Assembly: GCF_001905655.1 (NCBI RefSeq)
Contig: NZ_JMHT01000077.1
Coordinates: 1-32,073, forward strand
DNA from: Mycobacterium sp. ST-F2
Lineage (GTDB): Bacteria; Actinomycetota; Actinomycetes; Mycobacteriales; Mycobacteriaceae
DNA length: 32,073 nucleotides
Direction of reading: 5' to 3'
The notes below the pieces were generated by a model, which made no database searches, was not told the DNA's origin, and worked only from the letters and a program-made list of their open reading frames with translations. Positions within the stretch are counted from its first letter, which is position 1. The number at the start of each line of letters is the position of its first letter. This document shows, one piece after another, positions 1 through 10,629 of the stretch. Made by a program: the position numbers and the translations under genes.

Positions 1-57
1 GAACGGAGGTCGCCTGAAACAAGCCGATCCACAGGTATTGACAATTCCTCATCAAAG

Positions 58-73
58 TGTACCTTCCAGTACA
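58..73. promoter_or_regulatory. TGTAC-N6-GTACA inverted repeat behind a TTGACA box
   Basis: A 5-bp inverted repeat TGTAC/GTACA with a 6-bp spacer (CTTCCA) lies just downstream of a TTGACA hexamer at 38-43, where a repressor would cover a -10 region. The same geometry recurs at 18922-18937 and, with one mismatch, at 26740-26755. On the minus strand the spacer forms a GGAAGG Shine-Dalgarno-like run before an ATG that leads off the left edge, so the site could also control a minus-strand gene. The arms suit a TetR-type operator; this is inference. Confidence 0.4.
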
Positions 74-121
74 GTGTCGCTCGACTGGACATGCTCAACC
101 TCCTAGGAGTTCGGCGTCGAG

Positions 122-526
122 CTCCCTTGGGCGAGTGAGTAGGCCAGTCTCACGGCTACGACGACCGCCCCTGGTCGCATGTCTCCGCAATGGTTCGAGA
201 GGCTCACATTGACCGAGTTGCGCTTTCCACCTCAGCTCCCGCCGGGCGCTCTGAATCCGACAGGCCACAGCACGTCGGCTGTCCACGGGGTCATCGCGGC
301 GGGCGCCGTGACCTGCTGGGCGGCCGAGTCGCAGGAAGGCTTCGACAAACTGCCATCCGTTGGCGTCGAGCTGGGTGACGTCCATTTGGCCTTGGAGAAC
401 GACGGTGTCGAGAAGTTTCAGGGATCCTGGGGTTTATTGATGAAAGCAGCGCAGACCCAACTCGGCGCGGCGGTCTGGTCTCAACAGAGTTGCAGCGCAA
501 TCACATTCGGTCGGATGAGCCAATGA
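122..526 (+). pseudogene. tal: transaldolase 3'-end remnant
   Basis: The frame ending at 526 resembles the C-terminal third of the intact transaldolase at 7967-9082. Clear matches are a HGV segment (about 284), GVELGDVHLALENDGVEKF (about 359-418, matching IGIDLTDVFIVLEDEGVDKF) and the following SW...L...AQTQL. A weaker match (PWAS, TEL) starts near 122 but contains an in-frame TAG. The N-terminal two thirds, including the Schiff-base lysine, are absent, so the product cannot be an active transaldolase. Its TGA (524-526) overlaps the ATG of the downstream glycosidase, which suggests tal and the glycosidase gene were once translationally coupled. The upstream boundary is uncertain. Confidence 0.75.
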
Positions 527-2565
527 CCACGCCCGACGTTGCGTCCATCCACGGCGGCGCGAAGAGTGAACGACCGCGCCGCTCGCGGACTGGGCCCGAC
601 GGCATTGACCCATCGCAGGAGCTGGACATCGGTGAGATTCCCGAAACAGCAGGAGGTTCTCACCGAAGTCCGTTCCCGCCCATCGCCGACTACGCGTTCC
701 TGTCGGACTGCGAGACAACGTGTCTGATCTCATCGGCTGGGTCGGTGGAATGGCTATGCGTGCCTAGACCGGACTCACCCAGCGTGTTCGGCGCACTCCT
801 TGACCGATCTGCCGGCCATTTCCGGCTCGGCCCCAAAGGGGTCTCGGTCCCGGCCGCACGCCGCTATCTGCCGGGCAGCCTCATCCTGGAAACCACCTGG
901 CAGACCCACACCGGATGGCTCATCGTGCGCGACGCGCTCGTGATGGGCCCCTGGCATGACGTCGGGTCGCGGTCACCCACCCACCACCGCACCCCGATGG
1001 ACTGGGACGCCGAGCACACCCTGCTGCGCACCGTGCGCTGCGTCAGCGGCACCGTCGAGCTGGTGGTGAACTGCGCGCCGTCGTTCGACTACCACCGGGT
1101 CGGCGCCAGCTGGGAATACTGCGGACCCGCCTACGGCGAGGCCGTCGCTTCGGCCCAAAATGATCCGGACACTCACCCGAAACTCAGGCTCACGACCAAT
1201 CTGCGGTTGGGCATTGAGGGCCGCGAAGCCCACGCCCGTACCCGGATGAAGGAGGGCGACAACGTCTTTGTCGCATTGTCCTGGTCGGATCCGCCACCGC
1301 CTCAGAGCTATGAGCAAGCTGCCGAGAAGATGTGGAAGACCGGCGACATGTGGCGGGATTGGATCAATACGGGAAACTTTCCGGATCACCCGTGGCGGAC
1401 ATATCTACAACGCAGCGCGCTGACGCTGAAAGGGCTGACGTACGCCCCCACGGGCGCGCTGCTGGCGGCGAGCACCACGTCATTACCGGAAACGCCACGC
1501 GGCGAGCGGAATTGGGACTACCGCTACGCGTGGGTGCGCGATTCGACGTTCGCGCTGTGGGGTCTGTACACGCTGGGCCTGGACCGGGAGGCGGACGACT
1601 TCTTCTCGTTCATCGCCGAGGTGTCCTGCGCGAACGGCGATGAACACCGTCCCTTGCAAGTGATGTACGGCGTCGGCGGGGAGCGGGCGCTGGTCGAGGA
1701 GGAGCTCACCCATCTGACCGGATATGAGGGGGCTCGCCCGGTGCGGGTCGGCAACGGCGCCTACGACCAGGACCAGCATGACATCTGGGGCACGATCCTC
1801 GACTCGGTGTATCTGCATGCCAAGTCACGCGATGACATCCCAGAAACGTTGTGGCTCATGCTCGTACAGCAGGTCGAGGAGGCGATCAAGCACTGGCGCG
1901 ACCCGGACCGCGGGATCTGGGAAGTCCGCGGCGAGCCCCAGCACTTCACGTCGTCGAAGATCATGTGCTGGGTCGCGCTGGACCGTGGCGCGAAACTGGC
2001 CGAGATTCGAGGTGAACGATCCAACGCGCAGAAATGGCGCCCGATCGCCGAGGAAATCCGGGCCGACGTCTTGAAGAACGGCGTCGATTCCCGAGGCGTG
2101 CTCGTTCAGCGCTACGGCTCCGACGCGCTGGACGCGGCGCTGCTGCTGGCCGTGCTGCTCCGCTTCCTGCCCGCCGACGACCCGAGGATACGTGCCACCG
2201 TGCTGGCGATCGCCGATGAGCTCACCGAAGACGGCCTGGTGCTGCGCTACCGGGTCGAGGAGACCGACGATGGATTGCACGGTGAGGAAGGCGCATTCGT
2301 CATCTGCTCGTTCTGGCTGGTCTCGGCGCTGGTGGAGATCGGTGAGATCACCCGCGCCAGGCAGCTGTGTGAACGGCTGCTGTCGTTCGCCAGCCCGCTC
2401 AACCTCTACGCCGAGGAGATCCAGCCGCGCACCGGCCAGCATCTGGGCAACTTCCCCCAAGCGTTCACCCACCTGGCATTGATCAACGCCGTGGTGCACG
2501 TCATCCGGTCCGAAGAAGCATCAGACAGCGCCGGAGTATTCCTACCCGCCGCCGCACCGATCTAG
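523..2565 (+). CDS. glycoside hydrolase family 15 protein (glucoamylase/trehalase-like)
   Basis: This 680-residue protein matches the length of actinobacterial GH15 enzymes, which include glucoamylases and the mycobacterial GH15 trehalases. The N-terminal beta domain has the family stretch PPIADYAFLSDCETT about 50 residues in. The catalytic (alpha/alpha) barrel carries RNWDYRYAWVRD (about 329-340), and near the C-terminus AEEIQPRTGQHLGNFPQAF (about 630-648), which holds the second catalytic acid region. No signal peptide is visible, so it should act in the cytosol and release glucose from trehalose or maltodextrin. I chose ATG 523 because it overlaps the stop of the tal remnant (ATGA); an in-frame TTG at 490 would add 11 residues. 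Its position before pgi suggests it feeds the sugar-phosphate operon. The substrate cannot be fixed from sequence. Confidence 0.85.
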   Translation: MTTPDVASIHGGAKSERPRRSRTGPDGIDPSQELDIGEIPETAGGSHRSPFPPIADYAFLSDCETTCLISSAGSVEWLCVPRPDSPSVFGALLDRSAGHFRLGPKGVSVPAARRYLPGSLILETTWQTHTGWLIVRDALVMGPWHDVGSRSPTHHRTPMDWDAEHTLLRTVRCVSGTVELVVNCAPSFDYHRVGASWEYCGPAYGEAVASAQNDPDTHPKLRLTTNLRLGIEGREAHARTRMKEGDNVFVALSWSDPPPPQSYEQAAEKMWKTGDMWRDWINTGNFPDHPWRTYLQRSALTLKGLTYAPTGALLAASTTSLPETPRGERNWDYRYAWVRDSTFALWGLYTLGLDREADDFFSFIAEVSCANGDEHRPLQVMYGVGGERALVEEELTHLTGYEGARPVRVGNGAYDQDQHDIWGTILDSVYLHAKSRDDIPETLWLMLVQQVEEAIKHWRDPDRGIWEVRGEPQHFTSSKIMCWVALDRGAKLAEIRGERSNAQKWRPIAEEIRADVLKNGVDSRGVLVQRYGSDALDAALLLAVLLRFLPADDPRIRATVLAIADELTEDGLVLRYRVEETDDGLHGEEGAFVICSFWLVSALVEIGEITRARQLCERLLSFASPLNLYAEEIQPRTGQHLGNFPQAFTHLALINAVVHVIRSEEASDSAGVFLPAAAPI

Positions 2566-3053
2566 ACGACTCATCACCGCCGCCGCACCAACCACCGTCC
2601 GCGCTACAAACCACGGAGTGAAAAGAACAGACGAATGAACACCCCAGGTGAACGGGCACCCCAACGGACCACCCCTCGAGCACGGTCAGTGGTTGATCTG
2701 GTATACGTTGCCACTTGCATTGTCGCGCAGACTGTTTCAGATGATACCGGCGTCGATACCCTCACGGTCAACATGATTCGAGCGTCGCGCAGTCATCCCG
2801 AATGCCGATGGCAAAGGGCGTGGAGGCCGACTTCCATGTCCCCGCCACTGTCTACGACAGTTTCGCCTCAAGCATTACCGCCCCCGGCGACCAGGCCCTG
2901 CGGGCGTCGGAGACGACGTTCGAGGGCCACCGCGCGGCCTTCTCCGACCCGACCCGCGAGGAACTGCACGCCGACGAGCTCACTACCCGCGTAGTGACTC
3001 GTCTGAGCCTCCAAGACCGACCCACCGACGCCGACCCTCGAAGAGGACATCAC
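2566..3053. other. intergenic region before pgi, partly coding-like
   Basis: There is no recognisable gene in this 488-bp stretch. From about 2787 to pgi an open frame in phase with pgi has high third-position GC (for example residues VPATVYDSFASS), as if it were part of a decayed or unknown coding sequence, but I do not recognise it. A perfect hairpin lies at 2980-2997. The pgi promoter and leader probably lie here. Confidence 0.4.
2980..2997. repeat. perfect 7-bp stem, 4-nt loop hairpin upstream of pgi
   Basis: TCACTAC and GTAGTGA flank the loop CCGC, giving a perfect stem-loop 57 bp before the pgi start. No T-run follows, so it is not a classical intrinsic terminator. It may be an operator or an mRNA leader structure; no regulator is identified. 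Confidence 0.4.
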
Positions 3054-4679
<1,626 letters not shown>

Positions 4680-4690
4680 GGAAGAACAAC

Positions 4691-5722
4691 ATGGCAACTG
4701 GCACATCAATGCAGCTGGGCATGGTCGGGCTAGGCCGGATGGGCTCCAACCTCGCTCGGCGCCTGATCCGCGACGGACATCGCTGCGTGGTCTACGACGT
4801 CAACCCCGACGCGGTCAAGAAGCTCGAGACAGACGACGGGGCGACCGGGGCCGCATCCCTGGCGGACCTCGTCGAGAAGCTGGAACAGCCCCGGACAGTG
4901 TGGCTGATGCTGCCAGCGGCCATCGTCGACTCGACCCTCGACGACCTCGTCCCCCTGTTGGCGCCCGGTGACACGGTGATCGACGGCGGCAACTCCTACT
5001 ACCGCGACGACATTACCCGGGCCAAGCAGCTGGTGACCCAGGACATTCACTACGTGGACTGCGGCACCAGCGGCGGGGTGTGGGGACTCGATCGCGGATA
5101 CTGCCTGATGATCGGCGGGGAATCCGAAGTCGTGACCCGACTCGACCCAATCTTCAAGACGATCGCCCCCGGCGCCGGATCCGCCGAACCGACCCTAGGC
5201 CGTGACAGCCGCGCCGGCACCGCCGCCGACGGGTACCTGCACTGCGGGCCAAGTGGGGCAGGGCATTTCGTGAAGATGGTCCACAATGGGGTCGAATACG
5301 GAATGATGGCCGCGATCGCCGAGGGCCTCAGCATCATCAAGCACGCCGACGCCGGCAAGGCAACCCAAGCCGTGGACGCGGAGACCACCCCACTGCGCGA
5401 CCCGTGGGCCTATCAATACGACATCGACATCGCCGAGGTGGCCGAGGTCTGGCGGCGCGGATCGGTGATCGGATCATGGCTGGTCGACCTGATCGCCAAC
5501 GCCCTGGCCCGCTCACCCGATCTCGACGAATTCAGCGGGCGGGTATCCGACTCCGGCGAAGGCCGGTGGACGGTCCTCGCCGCGGTGGACGAGGGTGTTC
5601 CGGCTCCTGTCATCACGACCTCGCTCTTCGAGCGATTCGAGTCCCGACAACTCGGCAACTTCACCGACAAGATCGTCTCAGCCATGCGCAGCGAATTCGG
5701 CGGCCATGCCGAACAGAAGTAG
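4691..5722 (+). CDS. gnd: 6-phosphogluconate dehydrogenase, decarboxylating (short form)
   Basis: It oxidatively decarboxylates 6-phosphogluconate to ribulose 5-phosphate and CO2. At 343 residues it belongs to the short 6PGDH group rather than the ~470-residue form. The Rossmann motif GLGRMG lies at residues 13-18. The strand after it reads YDVNPD with Asp36, a residue that usually favours NAD+ over NADP+ (inference). The substrate site includes IDGGNSYYRDD, DCGTSGGVWG and GHFVKMVHNGVEYG with the catalytic Lys near 195. The ATG at 4691 has GAGGAAG upstream; ATG 4709 is an alternative start that still keeps the nucleotide site. If NAD-linked, the oxidative branch here would give NADPH from zwf and NADH from gnd. 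Confidence 0.93.
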   Translation: MATGTSMQLGMVGLGRMGSNLARRLIRDGHRCVVYDVNPDAVKKLETDDGATGAASLADLVEKLEQPRTVWLMLPAAIVDSTLDDLVPLLAPGDTVIDGGNSYYRDDITRAKQLVTQDIHYVDCGTSGGVWGLDRGYCLMIGGESEVVTRLDPIFKTIAPGAGSAEPTLGRDSRAGTAADGYLHCGPSGAGHFVKMVHNGVEYGMMAAIAEGLSIIKHADAGKATQAVDAETTPLRDPWAYQYDIDIAEVAEVWRRGSVIGSWLVDLIANALARSPDLDEFSGRVSDSGEGRWTVLAAVDEGVPAPVITTSLFERFESRQLGNFTDKIVSAMRSEFGGHAEQK

Positions 5723-5774
5723 ATCCACCCACCAGTCCGTCGCACACGCGACACATCCATCTGGAGGCCAAGTT

Positions 5775-5825
5775 GTGAACGTCGTTCAGGGACAAATGAT
5801 TTGCCATCGAGGAGTGAGCTTGTGA
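5775..5825 (+). CDS. 16-codon leader ORF coupled to tkt
   Basis: A GTG-started ORF of 16 codons has a strong GGAGG ribosome site at 5763-5767. Its TGA (5823-5825) overlaps the GTG start of tkt in a GTGA arrangement. The predicted peptide is MNVVQGQMICHRGVSL. tkt also has its own GAGGAG site, so the leader could modulate but not be essential for tkt translation. No homologue is known to me; it may be chance, although the same arrangement occurs before the SDR and GGDEF genes in this window. Confidence 0.35.
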   Translation: MNVVQGQMICHRGVSL

Positions 5826-7915
5826 CCACAACGGAAGAGATCTCGGCCCTTACCGAACCGCACCATCCCGGAGACTGGGCCGACGTCGACTCGGTCGCCG
5901 TCGACACGGTTCGGGTCCTGGCGGCAGACGCGGTTCAGAAGGTCGGAAACGGCCACCCCGGTACCGCAATGAGCTTGGCGCCGTTGGCGTACACGTTATT
6001 TCAGCGTCAGATGCGGCACGACCCGTCCGACGTCCACTGGCTCGGCAGGGATCGGTTCATCCTGTCCTGCGGCCACAGCAGCCTGACGCTGTACATCCAG
6101 CTCTACCTCGGCGGGTTCGGGCTCGAGCTCGACGACATCGAGTCGCTGCGGACGTGGAAGTCGAAGACCCCCGGGCACCCGGAGTTCCGCCACACCAAGG
6201 GCGTCGAGATCACCACCGGGCCGCTGGGCCAGGGCCTGGCCTCCTCGGTCGGCATGGCGATGGCCGCCCGCTACGAGCGCGGTCTCTTCGACCCCGACGC
6301 GGCGCCGGGCACCAGCCCGTTCGACCACTTCATCTACGTGATCGCCTCCGACGGCGATCTCGAAGAGGGCGTCACCAGCGAGGCGTCGTCGCTTGCCGGC
6401 ACCCAGCAGCTCGGCAACCTGATCGTGTTCTACGACCACAACCAGATCTCGATCGAGCACGACACCAACATCGCCCTCTCCGAAGACGTCCCGGCCCGGT
6501 ACCGCGCGTACGGCTGGCATGTCCAAGAGGTTCAGGGCGGCGAAAACGTCACAGCCATTGAAGAAGCCATCGAAGCGGCGAAAGCCGTCACCGACAAGCC
6601 GTCCTTCATCTCGGTGCGCACCATCATCGGCTATCCCGCCCCCACCAAGATGAACACCGGCGGCGTGCACGGCTCGGCGCTCGGCGACGACGAGGTGGCC
6701 GCCACCAAGAAGATCCTGGGCTTCGATCCCGAGAAGACCTTCGAGGTCCGGCCCGAGGTCATCGAGCACACCCGCAAGCTGGTCGACCGCGGCCGCGAGG
6801 CCCACGAGAAGTGGCAGCCCGAGTTCGACGCCTGGGCCGAGCGTGAGCCCGAGCGTAAGAAGCTGCTGGACCGCCTGACCGCCGAGGAACTCCCTGACGG
6901 TTGGGATTCCGACGTGACGTACTGGGAGCCGGGTTCCAAGGCGCTTGCCACCCGGGCTGCCTTCGGCCAGGTGCTCAACGACGTCGCGCCCAAGCTGCCC
7001 GAGCTCTGGGGCGGCTCAGCCGATCTCGCCGGAAGCAACAACACCACCATCGAGGGCGTGAAATCGTTTGGCCCTCGGTCAATTTCGACCAAGGACTACA
7101 CCGCCGACCCGTACGGCCGGGTGCTGCACTTCGGCATCCGCGAGCACGCGATGGGTTCCATCCTGTCGGGCATCGTGTTGCACGGACCGACCCGCGCGTT
7201 TGGTGGAACTTTCTTGCAGTTCTCCGACTACATGCGCGGCGCGGTCCGGCTGGCGTCGCTTATGGACATCAACACCATCTACATCTGGACGCACGACTCC
7301 ATCGGGCTCGGTGAGGACGGTCCCACCCATCAGCCGGTCGAACACCTGGCCGCGCTGCGCGCAATTCCGAACCTGTCCGTGGTGCGTCCCGGCGATGCCA
7401 ACGAAACCGCGTACGCCTGGCGCAACATCATTGCGCGGGGCAACGGCAGCGGGCCAGCTGGCTTCATCTTGACCCGGCAGGGGATCCCGGTGCTGGAAGG
7501 AACGAATTACGAGGGTGTCAGCAAGGGCGGATACGTCCTCGGTGGCGGCAATCCGGCCGACGACGCCGACGTGATCATCATCGGGACCGGTTCGGAGCTG
7601 CAGTTGGCGGTGGAGGCGAAGAAGTTGTTGGCGGAGAAAAACATCACCGCCTACGTCGTCTCCATGCCGTGCGTCGAGTGGTTCGAGAGCCAGCCTAAGG
7701 AGTACCGCGACAGCGTGCTACCTCCCCAGGTGTCGGCCCGTGTCGCGGTCGAAGCGGCAGTGGCGATGAGCTGGCACAAGCTGGTCGGCGGCTCTGGCGA
7801 GATCGTGTCGATCGAGCACTACGGCGAATCCGCCGACGACAAGACCCTGTTCCGAGAATTCGGGTTCACCCCCGAAGCCGTCGCCGCCGCCGCGGAACGC
7901 TCGATCGCCAACTAG
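5822..7915 (+). CDS. tkt: transketolase
   Basis: This thiamine-diphosphate enzyme moves two-carbon ketol units between sugar phosphates in the non-oxidative pentose phosphate branch. It has 697 residues and aligns along its whole length with mycobacterial transketolase as I recall it. Visible motifs are VGNGHPGTAMSLAPLAY near the N-terminus, the ThDP/metal motif SDGDLEEG (about 176-183) with its downstream NLIVFYDHNQIS, and the second transketolase signature GEDGPTHQPVEHL. The GTG at 5822 was chosen because the protein then starts VTTTEEISALTEP like relatives and GAGGAG lies 8 bp upstream. It follows gnd by about 100 bp and precedes tal by 51 bp. Confidence 0.95.
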   Translation: MTTTEEISALTEPHHPGDWADVDSVAVDTVRVLAADAVQKVGNGHPGTAMSLAPLAYTLFQRQMRHDPSDVHWLGRDRFILSCGHSSLTLYIQLYLGGFGLELDDIESLRTWKSKTPGHPEFRHTKGVEITTGPLGQGLASSVGMAMAARYERGLFDPDAAPGTSPFDHFIYVIASDGDLEEGVTSEASSLAGTQQLGNLIVFYDHNQISIEHDTNIALSEDVPARYRAYGWHVQEVQGGENVTAIEEAIEAAKAVTDKPSFISVRTIIGYPAPTKMNTGGVHGSALGDDEVAATKKILGFDPEKTFEVRPEVIEHTRKLVDRGREAHEKWQPEFDAWAEREPERKKLLDRLTAEELPDGWDSDVTYWEPGSKALATRAAFGQVLNDVAPKLPELWGGSADLAGSNNTTIEGVKSFGPRSISTKDYTADPYGRVLHFGIREHAMGSILSGIVLHGPTRAFGGTFLQFSDYMRGAVRLASLMDINTIYIWTHDSIGLGEDGPTHQPVEHLAALRAIPNLSVVRPGDANETAYAWRNIIARGNGSGPAGFILTRQGIPVLEGTNYEGVSKGGYVLGGGNPADDADVIIIGTGSELQLAVEAKKLLAEKNITAYVVSMPCVEWFESQPKEYRDSVLPPQVSARVAVEAAVAMSWHKLVGGSGEIVSIEHYGESADDKTLFREFGFTPEAVAAAAERSIAN

Positions 7916-7966
7916 TTCTGACCGACCACCAGCTGACACTGATAACCAGAGGATGAGACAAGCGAA

Positions 7967-9082
7967 ATGACACAGAATTCCAACCTGGCGGCCCTGAGCG
8001 CTGCCGGGGTTTCGGTATGGCTCGACGACCTGTCCCGCGACCGGTTGAAATCGGGCAACCTGATCGAACTGCGCGATACCAAGAGCATTGTCGGCGTCAC
8101 CACCAACCCGTCGATCTTCCAGGCCGCCCTGTCCAAGGGCAACGCCTACGACGAGCAGATCGCCGAACTCGCCGAGCGCGGCGCCGACGTCGACGCCACC
8201 ATCCGTACCGTCACCACCGACGACGTCCGCAACGCCTGCGACGTTTTCGCCGAGATCTACAAGAGTTCCGGCGGCGTCGACGGCCGGGTCTCCATCGAGG
8301 TCGACCCACGCCTGGCCCATGACACCGACAAGACGATCCAGCAGGCCATCGAGCTCTGGAAGATCGTCGACCGGCCCAACGTGCTGATCAAGATTCCCGC
8401 GACCGAGCAGGGTCTGCCCGCCATCACCGCGGTCATCGCGGAAGGCATCTCGGTCAACGTCACGCTGATCTTCTCCGTCGAGCGGCACAAGTTGGTCATG
8501 ACCGCGTACCTCAAGGGCCTGGAGAAGGCCAAGGAGGCCGGACATGACCTCTCGAAGATCCATTCGGTGGCGTCGTTCTTCGTCTCCCGGGTGGACTCCG
8601 AGATCGACGCCCGACTGAAGAAGATCGGCTCCGAGGAGGCACTGGCCCTGCGCGGCCAGGCCGGCGTCGCCAATGCCCGCCTCGCGTACGCCGCCTACGA
8701 AGAGGTCTTCGTCGGGGGAGCGGAGTTCGAGGTGCTGAAAGCCGATGGTGCACTGGTGCAGCGGCCGCTGTGGGCATCGACGGGCGTGAAGAATCCCGAC
8801 TACTCCGACACCCTGTACGTCACCGAACTGGTCGGGCCGAACACGGTCAACACCATGCCCGAGAAGACGATGGATGCCGTGGCCGACCACGGCGTCGTCA
8901 CCGGTAACACCCTGTCCGGCACCGCCGACGCCGCCCAGGAAGTATTCGACGAACTCGTAGCCATCGGTATCGACCTCACCGACGTGTTCATCGTGTTGGA
9001 GGACGAGGGCGTCGACAAGTTCGAGAAGTCCTGGCATGAACTTCTCGAGGCCACCCAGGGTCAGCTCGACGAAAAGAAATGA
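7967..9082 (+). CDS. tal: transaldolase
   Basis: It transfers a dihydroxyacetone unit from sedoheptulose 7-phosphate to glyceraldehyde 3-phosphate. The 371-residue size fits the long actinobacterial type. Signature GVTTNPSIFQAAL lies near 44-56, and VLIKIPATEQGLPAI carries the Schiff-base Lys142. The C-terminus ends DLTDVFIVLEDEGVDKFEK, the segment matched by the remnant at the left end of the window. AGAGGATGAG precedes the ATG. Its TGA overlaps the zwf ATG, so zwf is probably translated by coupling. All catalytic residues I can recognise are present. Confidence 0.95.
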   Translation: MTQNSNLAALSAAGVSVWLDDLSRDRLKSGNLIELRDTKSIVGVTTNPSIFQAALSKGNAYDEQIAELAERGADVDATIRTVTTDDVRNACDVFAEIYKSSGGVDGRVSIEVDPRLAHDTDKTIQQAIELWKIVDRPNVLIKIPATEQGLPAITAVIAEGISVNVTLIFSVERHKLVMTAYLKGLEKAKEAGHDLSKIHSVASFFVSRVDSEIDARLKKIGSEEALALRGQAGVANARLAYAAYEEVFVGGAEFEVLKADGALVQRPLWASTGVKNPDYSDTLYVTELVGPNTVNTMPEKTMDAVADHGVVTGNTLSGTADAAQEVFDELVAIGIDLTDVFIVLEDEGVDKFEKSWHELLEATQGQLDEKK

Positions 9083-10629
9083 GCAGCAGCAGCAGTGCCG
9101 CACCCGCCGATTGGGGTAACTCGCTGCGGGACAAGCTGGACAAGCGGTTGCCGCGCATCGCGGGTCCGTGTGCGGTCGTCATCTTCGGGGTGACCGGTGA
9201 CCTGGCCACCAAGAAGTTGATGCCGGCGATCTACGACCTGGCCAACCGCGGGTTGTTACCTCCCACGTTCTCGCTGATCGGGTTCGGCCGGCGCGACTGG
9301 CAGGACGAGGACTTCGGCAACGTCGTGCTGAAGGCGGTGCAGGGTCACGCCCGCACCCCCTTCCGGCAGGAGGTCTGGGACCGACTCAACGAAGGGATCC
9401 GCTTCGTCCAGGGCACCTTCGACGACGCCGACTCGTTCGCACGCCTGAAGCGGACGCTGGACGGGCTCGACGCCGAGCGCGGCACAGGCGGCAATCACGC
9501 CTTCTATCTGTCGATTCCGCCGAACGCGTTCCCGACCGTCTGCGAGCAGCTGTCCACCTCGGGGCTGGCCCGGCCCGAGGGCGACCGGTGGAGCCGAGTC
9601 GTCATCGAGAAACCGTTCGGGCACGACCTGGACAGCGCACAGTCGTTGAATCAGGTGGTGAACAGCGTCTTCCCAGAAGAGTCGGTGTTCCGCATCGACC
9701 ACTACCTGGGCAAGGAGACGGTGCAGAACATCCTGGCGCTGCGCTTCGCCAACCAGCTGTTCGACCCGATCTGGAACGCGCACTACGTCGACCACGTGCA
9801 GATCACCATGGCCGAGGACATCGGCCTCGGTGGGCGTGGCGGCTACTACGACGGGGTCGGCGCCGCTCGTGACGTGATCCAGAACCACCTCACCCAACTC
9901 CTGGCGCTCACCGCGATGGAGGAGCCGGTCAGCTTCAGTCCTGCCGAGTTGCAGTCCGAGAAGATCAAGGTGCTTTCGGCGACGCGGCTGGCAGAACCGT
10001 TGGGCGAGAACACCTCTCGCGGCCAGTACACCGCCGGTTGGCAGGGTGGGGAGAAGGTGGTCGGGCTGCTCGAGGAGGAAGGCTTCTCCCCGACGTCGAC
10101 GACGGAGACGTTCGCCGCCATCACTCTGGAGGTCGACACCCGGCGGTGGGCCGGGGTGCCGTTCTACCTACGTACGGGAAAGCGGTTGGGCCGCAGGGTG
10201 ACCGAGATCGCCCTGGTGTTCAAACGCGCTCCGCACCTGCCGTTCGACGCCACCATGACCGACGAGCTCGGCAAGAACGCTTTGGTGATCCGCGTGCAGC
10301 CCGACGAGGGCATCACGCTGCGCTTCGGGTCGAAGGTGCCGGGCCACGCCATGGAGGTCCGCGACGTGAACATGGACTTCTCCTACGGGTCGGCATTCGC
10401 CGAGGACTCCCCGGAGGCCTACGAGCGGTTGATCCTCGACGTCCTGCTCGGGGAGCCGTCGCTGTTCCCGGTCAATCAGGAGGTCGAATTGTCCTGGAAG
10501 ATCCTGGATCCCGCGCTGGAGCACTGGGCCTCCCACGGGAAACCTGACCCCTATGAGTCCGGCGGCTGGGGTCCGGATTCGGCGTTCGAGATGTTGCAGC
10601 GGTCCGGCAGGGAATGGAGGCGGCCATGA
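9079..10629 (+). CDS. zwf: glucose-6-phosphate 1-dehydrogenase
   Basis: It oxidises glucose 6-phosphate to 6-phosphogluconolactone, the committed NADPH-producing step of the oxidative branch. The 516-residue length is normal. The nucleotide-binding motif FGVTGDLATKKL lies at 36-47 and the active-site signature RIDHYLGKETVQN near 205-217, with the catalytic His region intact. The start overlaps the tal stop (ATGA). The first residues are a serine run (MSSSSSAAP), so the exact N-terminus is slightly uncertain. It is followed by its presumed assembly partner opcA through another ATGA overlap, the standard mycobacterial arrangement. Confidence 0.95.
   Translation: MSSSSSAAPADWGNSLRDKLDKRLPRIAGPCAVVIFGVTGDLATKKLMPAIYDLANRGLLPPTFSLIGFGRRDWQDEDFGNVVLKAVQGHARTPFRQEVWDRLNEGIRFVQGTFDDADSFARLKRTLDGLDAERGTGGNHAFYLSIPPNAFPTVCEQLSTSGLARPEGDRWSRVVIEKPFGHDLDSAQSLNQVVNSVFPEESVFRIDHYLGKETVQNILALRFANQLFDPIWNAHYVDHVQITMAEDIGLGGRGGYYDGVGAARDVIQNHLTQLLALTAMEEPVSFSPAELQSEKIKVLSATRLAEPLGENTSRGQYTAGWQGGEKVVGLLEEEGFSPTSTTETFAAITLEVDTRRWAGVPFYLRTGKRLGRRVTEIALVFKRAPHLPFDATMTDELGKNALVIRVQPDEGITLRFGSKVPGHAMEVRDVNMDFSYGSAFAEDSPEAYERLILDVLLGEPSLFPVNQEVELSWKILDPALEHWASHGKPDPYESGGWGPDSAFEMLQRSGREWRRP

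Noticed and set aside
2802..3053. Extending pgi to an upstream ATG at 2802
   Set aside because: The extra 84 residues are not part of glucose-6-phosphate isomerases, and a ribosome site plus family-like N-terminus supports 3054.
7718..9103. Long open frame on the minus strand opposite transaldolase
   Set aside because: It lies opposite a full-length, motif-complete tal; composition (Gly/Val/Asp-rich) is that of a high-GC antisense frame and no domain is recognisable.
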